Shown piece after piece: positions 60,852 to 64,000 of a stretch of DNA of 64,000 nt. Where the stretch lies: the NCBI RefSeq assembly GCF_049723905.1, contig NZ_JBJKFD010000001.1, positions 2,356,001 to 2,420,000 of the forward strand, given 5' to 3'. The stretch comes from G963665185 sp049723905. Its GTDB lineage: Bacteria; Desulfobacterota; Desulfovibrionia; Desulfovibrionales; Desulfovibrionaceae. How positions within the stretch are numbered: the stretch's first letter is position 1; each line of letters begins with the position of its first letter. The position numbers and the translations under genes were made by a program. A model generated the notes under the pieces. It was not told where the DNA came from and ran no database searches. It saw only the letters and a program-made list of their open reading frames with translations.

Positions 60852-61760
60852 CTATTCTCCGGAAAGTGAGGCGGGCAACCAGGATTGCACACGTTGTGGA
60901 TGGGTACGCATCCAGCGCAGGGCTTTGTCGTACGGGAAGAGTCCGTCATCATCCTGTATCCAGAGCATGAGTTGGCCTATCTCGTCGGAAGTCCAATGAA
61001 AGTTGTTCAGCACGGCGTAGACTTCCGGATCGTCCTTTTCCAGCCCCTTGCGCACAATGGTACTGATATGGCCGGTTTTGCCGAAAATGCCTTTGGGGTC
61101 GTCCAGGAATTTCAAATCCCAGCGGGCAAAGCTCCAATGGGGAATCCACCCGGTAACAACCACCCAGCGCTGATGGCGGATGGCATGGGACAGCTCGGCC
61201 ACCATGGAAACTTCACTGCCCGGTTCCAGGCGAAACTTCTTGCCCAGCCCGTAGGCCTTGATGGCTTGCCGCGCCTTGCGCATGATGCCCGCTCCCGGCT
61301 CGATCCCCACAATGCGATTCTTGTACTTGGCGGCATTGTCCGCCAGCTCGGGAATGGACTTCGTGGTCAGGTAGGTCCGGTTGCGCAGGCCTGTTCCGGT
61401 GGTGAGGCGGCCTTCGGTCATGTTGGGAACTACCAGCCCGATGCGGGTGCCTTCCAGATTGGGGCCCAGGTCGAGAACCCTGCCCCCGTATTTGGCAAAA
61501 TAGGTTTCGTGCGTGTCGGGCAGCCAGGCCGAAAGCATGGCATCCGCCTGCCCTTCGGCCACCATCTTCCACATGCCCTCGGCATCGGTTTCAACCAGGT
61601 TTACGGATCGTCCCAGCTTTTTCTGCAGCACGGCCTGCATCAGAGTGGCGCTGGCAATTGACGAGGACCAATCCGCATGGACGAGAGTAATGGGGCCTTT
61701 GGCAAAAGCCGAACACACGACCGCGAAATTGAGTAGAAAAACAATGAGTAGCGTACGCAT
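60852..61760 (-). CDS. OpuAC/ProX-type glycine betaine/choline-binding protein
   Basis: A 302-residue exported binding protein (signal about 1-20, ending AFA). ITLVHADWSSSIASATLMQAVL, GQADAMLSAWLPDTHETYF and the C-terminal VVVTGWIPHWSFARWDLKFL place the Trp/aromatic cage residues of quaternary-amine binders. No ABC permease or ATPase is encoded here; instead a BCCT carrier gene lies 24 bp upstream. It may supply the carrier or act as a sensor. Confidence 0.9.
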   Translation of the reverse strand: MRTLLIVFLLNFAVVCSAFAKGPITLVHADWSSSIASATLMQAVLQKKLGRSVNLVETDAEGMWKMVAEGQADAMLSAWLPDTHETYFAKYGGRVLDLGPNLEGTRIGLVVPNMTEGRLTTGTGLRNRTYLTTKSIPELADNAAKYKNRIVGIEPGAGIMRKARQAIKAYGLGKKFRLEPGSEVSMVAELSHAIRHQRWVVVTGWIPHWSFARWDLKFLDDPKGIFGKTGHISTIVRKGLEKDDPEVYAVLNNFHWTSDEIGQLMLWIQDDDGLFPYDKALRWMRTHPQRVQSWLPASLSGE

Positions 61761-61784
61761 ATCTTTTCCCTCGGTGAGAGTGTG

Positions 61785-63422
61785 TTACCAGAGACGACGA
61801 TGTCCGAAAGTCTTTCCTTTGGGCAACGGAGTACGCCGAACCTGAAAACGCGTCGGCTGCTTGTCCAGTTCCATGGTGAATTCCTGCGGTCCGCTATAGT
61901 CCTTGAGCCCTTTATACAGGGCCACGCACATGCCGAGCAATATGACGGCAAATGGCAACCCCGTGGTAATGGTTGCGGTCTGCAAGGCGACAAGGCCGCC
62001 TCCGGCCAAAAGGGCTGCAGCCACCACGCCTTCCAGAAGCGCCCAGAACAGGCGGGAAAGCACGGGAGGATTCGGGTTGCCCCCCGAGGTGATGATATCA
62101 ATGACCATGGAGCCGGAGTCGGACGAGGTGATAAAAAAGGTTATGACCACGACCACGCCGAGAAAGCAGGTCACATTGCTCAGAGGAAAGTTCTCCAGCA
62201 TTACGAACAGGGAGATGGGAATGTTCTCCTGTACGGCCTTGGCAAGGCCACCGGCTCCGAACATTTCCAGATAGAGCGCAGTATTGCCGAAAATGGTGAT
62301 CCACAGGAACGTGATGAAACTCGGGATGAGTAATACGCCCAGAATGAATTCTCGGATGGTTCGGCCATAGGAAACGCGGGCAATGAACATGCCCACGAAC
62401 GGCGACCAGGCAATCCACCATGCCCAGTAAAAAATGGTCCAGCCATGCTGCCACATGGTACGCTCGTACGTCTCGTTCCAGGTGGAAAGCTGGGGCAGAA
62501 ACTGGATATAGTAGCCGATGTTTTCCATCACGGCATTGAGAATGAACAACGTGGGGCCGAGGATGAGGACAAACAGCACCAACACACCCGCGATGGTGAT
62601 ATTCAATTCGCTCAGACGGCGGATGCCGCTGTCCAGCCCTTTGACCACGCTCCAGGTGGCTATAGCCGTGATCCCGGCAATGAGCATTATCTGGACCGAG
62701 ACGGATTGTTCCACGCCCCACAGGTGCCCAAGCCCGGCGTTGACCTGTTGCACGCCAAGCCCCAGAGAGGTTGCCACGCCGAACAGCGTCGCCACCGTTG
62801 CCATGATGTCGATGACATTGCCGATGGCGCCGTTAATGCGGTCCCCGAACAGGGGATAAAAGGCCGTGCGGATGGAAAGGGGCATGCCCTTGTTGAACGA
62901 AAAGAACGCCAGGGCCAAACCCACTATGGTGTACACCCCCCAGGGGTGCAGCCCCCAGTGCAGAAAGGTGATGTCCATGGCCTTGCGCGCAGCCTCTATG
63001 GTGCCCGGTTTGGTAAGGGGGTTGGCCACAAAATGGAACATGGGCTCTGCCACGCTGTAAAAGAGCAGGCCGATGCCCATACCGGCGGAAAAAAGCATGG
63101 CAAACCACCCAAGGGTGGAAAACTCGGGCTCGGCATCGGGCCCGCCCAGGCGGATATCGCCAAAGCGGCTTGCCAGCAAAAGCAGCACAAAGACGAGCAC
63201 GATGTTCATGGTGGCGATGAAAAACCAGCCCGCATAAAGGGACATATAGGACTGCAAGATCTGGAATACATTTCCCAGCAGGGATTGGAAAAAAATGGTC
63301 ACGGCCACGAACAGAATGACGAGCCCGGCCGAGCCAAAAAACACCCAGGGGTGGATGTCCAGATGATACCATTCGTTGTGTGTGGATTCTGATTCAGAAG
63401 TGTCGTGGGCTTGATTGCTCAT
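61785..63422 (-). CDS. BCCT-family betaine/carnitine/choline transporter
   Basis: A 545-residue inner-membrane carrier with 12 spans. Signature segments are MGIGLLFYSVAEP, HWGLHPWGVYTIVGLALAFF and WTIFYWAWWIAWSPFVGMFIARVSYGRTIREF, with the Trp box for quaternary amines. AAAGGAAACGT precedes the ATG. It leads an operon with an OpuAC-type binding protein and a trypsin-fold peptidase. Uptake of betaine or choline for osmoprotection or catabolism is likely. Confidence 0.95.
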   Translation of the reverse strand: MSNQAHDTSESESTHNEWYHLDIHPWVFFGSAGLVILFVAVTIFFQSLLGNVFQILQSYMSLYAGWFFIATMNIVLVFVLLLLASRFGDIRLGGPDAEPEFSTLGWFAMLFSAGMGIGLLFYSVAEPMFHFVANPLTKPGTIEAARKAMDITFLHWGLHPWGVYTIVGLALAFFSFNKGMPLSIRTAFYPLFGDRINGAIGNVIDIMATVATLFGVATSLGLGVQQVNAGLGHLWGVEQSVSVQIMLIAGITAIATWSVVKGLDSGIRRLSELNITIAGVLVLFVLILGPTLFILNAVMENIGYYIQFLPQLSTWNETYERTMWQHGWTIFYWAWWIAWSPFVGMFIARVSYGRTIREFILGVLLIPSFITFLWITIFGNTALYLEMFGAGGLAKAVQENIPISLFVMLENFPLSNVTCFLGVVVVITFFITSSDSGSMVIDIITSGGNPNPPVLSRLFWALLEGVVAAALLAGGGLVALQTATITTGLPFAVILLGMCVALYKGLKDYSGPQEFTMELDKQPTRFQVRRTPLPKGKTFGHRRLW

Positions 63423-63757
63423 ACGTTTCCTTTTTGCCAGCCTTTTTCAAAGCATAAATGGGCGGATATCAAAAAAAATTTCTTTAATGGCCCATCTCTA
63501 TGGCGTCGATGCCTGGAAACAAAATGCGCCCATATGCCCAATAGCCTGTCATTATATGGACGGAAACTTATACGTCATCAAGCCACATGGGTCAAGGAAG
63601 CCAAAGGATGACTGTATTAAATCACGCTTCCTTGTGTTCCAGAGAACAACTGCTGAGCAAACCATCTTCAATACATAGATCCGCCATTCTGCTGCAGGAA
63701 GCCGCTCCCAAACGGAGCGGCCCCCTGCCCCAAAAGGCCAACAGGACAAATGCGAGC
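63423..63757. other. Intergenic region upstream of the BCCT operon
   Basis: About 335 bp without a gene. A hairpin GCCGCTCC/GGAGCGGC (63701-63721) follows the stop of the partial gene at the right edge but lacks a clear T-tract. Promoter elements for the transporter are probably here; none is obvious. Confidence 0.5.
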
Positions 63758-64000
63758 CTATTGTACCATCGAGGCCCCAATCTCAAAGGCTTTCTGCTTA
63801 TCCAGGGGGAATTGCCTCTCCCTGTAGGCCTTTTTTTCCTCTTCGGAAAAGCGTTCCATCTTGTACTTGGAAAAGTCCTCGACCTGGCAGGTATTGTAGG
63901 CATGCAGAATCTGTGGTTTGGAAAAGACCCTCTCCACAAAAAGCTCCATGGAGTTCAGCTTGTCCTGAAAATTCATATCCACCAGCTGCTGCTCCGTTAC
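63758..64000 (-). CDS. C-terminal part of an unidentified protein
   Basis: The last 80 codons of a gene that begins beyond the right edge; the frame stays open through position 64000 (VTEQQLVDMNFQDKLNS...). The visible part is hydrophilic and helical, rich in Lys and Glu, ending KAFEIGASMVQ. I do not recognise a family. It precedes the betaine-transport operon on the same strand by 335 bp and might belong to quaternary-amine metabolism, but this is only context. Confidence 0.6.
   Translation of the reverse strand, partial: VTEQQLVDMNFQDKLNSMELFVERVFSKPQILHAYNTCQVEDFSKYKMERFSEEEKKAYRERQFPLDKQKAFEIGASMVQ

Noticed and set aside
1..64000. CRISPR array, rRNA operon or plasmid/phage origin
   Set aside because: No regularly spaced repeats, rRNA sequence or replication genes were seen anywhere in the window.

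Overview
The window reads as a chromosomal segment of a Desulfovibrionaceae-like sulfate reducer (Desulfovibrio / Pseudodesulfovibrio type). The grounds are a periplasmic selenocysteine formate dehydrogenase with the fdhA-fdhB order usual in that group, GSI glutamine synthetase, TRAP transport and sigma-54 catabolic control, and the codon use of the high-G+C parts. This is inference from gene content; no rRNA is present.

Layout. (1) 1-3278, minus: fdhB (start only) and fdhA with an in-frame UGA read as Sec189. (2) 3493-11863, plus: an iron/metallophore uptake block with two small periplasmic proteins, then two tandem pairs of TonB-dependent receptor plus AraC/PchR-like regulator. Fur-like boxes and a shared 21-bp-spaced tandem repeat sit upstream of the receptor units. 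(3) 11999-15162: glnA (minus, with a probable sigma-54 promoter) and an HDOD protein. (4) 15401-15584: tRNA-Lys and tRNA-Glu. (5) About 15.6-55.4 kb: a probable old genomic island bounded by tRNA-Glu and a degenerate copy of its 3' part at 55379-55420. Inside it are an AT-richer TRAP-transporter / RidA / three-component flavin dehydrogenase operon under a sigma-54 enhancer-binding protein (15890-25937), an IS5-family element, a chemoreceptor, a decayed integrase, a 20-gene polyene-lipid (aryl-polyene-like) cluster at 31157-49592, a second IS5-family element, a secreted agmatine-deiminase-like protein and a C69 peptidase. About 170-bp direct repeats flank that last part. (6) 55861-64000: a choloylglycine-hydrolase-like Ntn hydrolase, an AEC transporter with a divergent LysR regulator, UbiX, and an operon of BCCT transporter, orphan OpuAC-type binding protein and a trypsin-fold protease whose nucleophile is Cys rather than Ser.

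How the parts work together. The polyene cluster carries a full iterative type II system: ketoreductase, three ketosynthases with intact Cys-His-His, one chain-length-factor-like partner without the Cys, two dehydratases, two ACPs, a thioesterase and an AMP-ligase. It also has lipid attachment and export functions (PlsC-like and LpxL-like acyltransferases, GT2, LolA, MMPL, lipoproteins), a B12/radical-SAM enzyme and a phytoene-desaturase-like flavoprotein. No gene for making an aryl starter is seen, so the product may differ from classical aryl polyenes. This cluster is the strongest candidate for an undescribed system here. The TRAP/RidA/flavin-dehydrogenase operon has unusually clear control elements: one -24/-12 promoter and three near-identical 17-bp palindromes.
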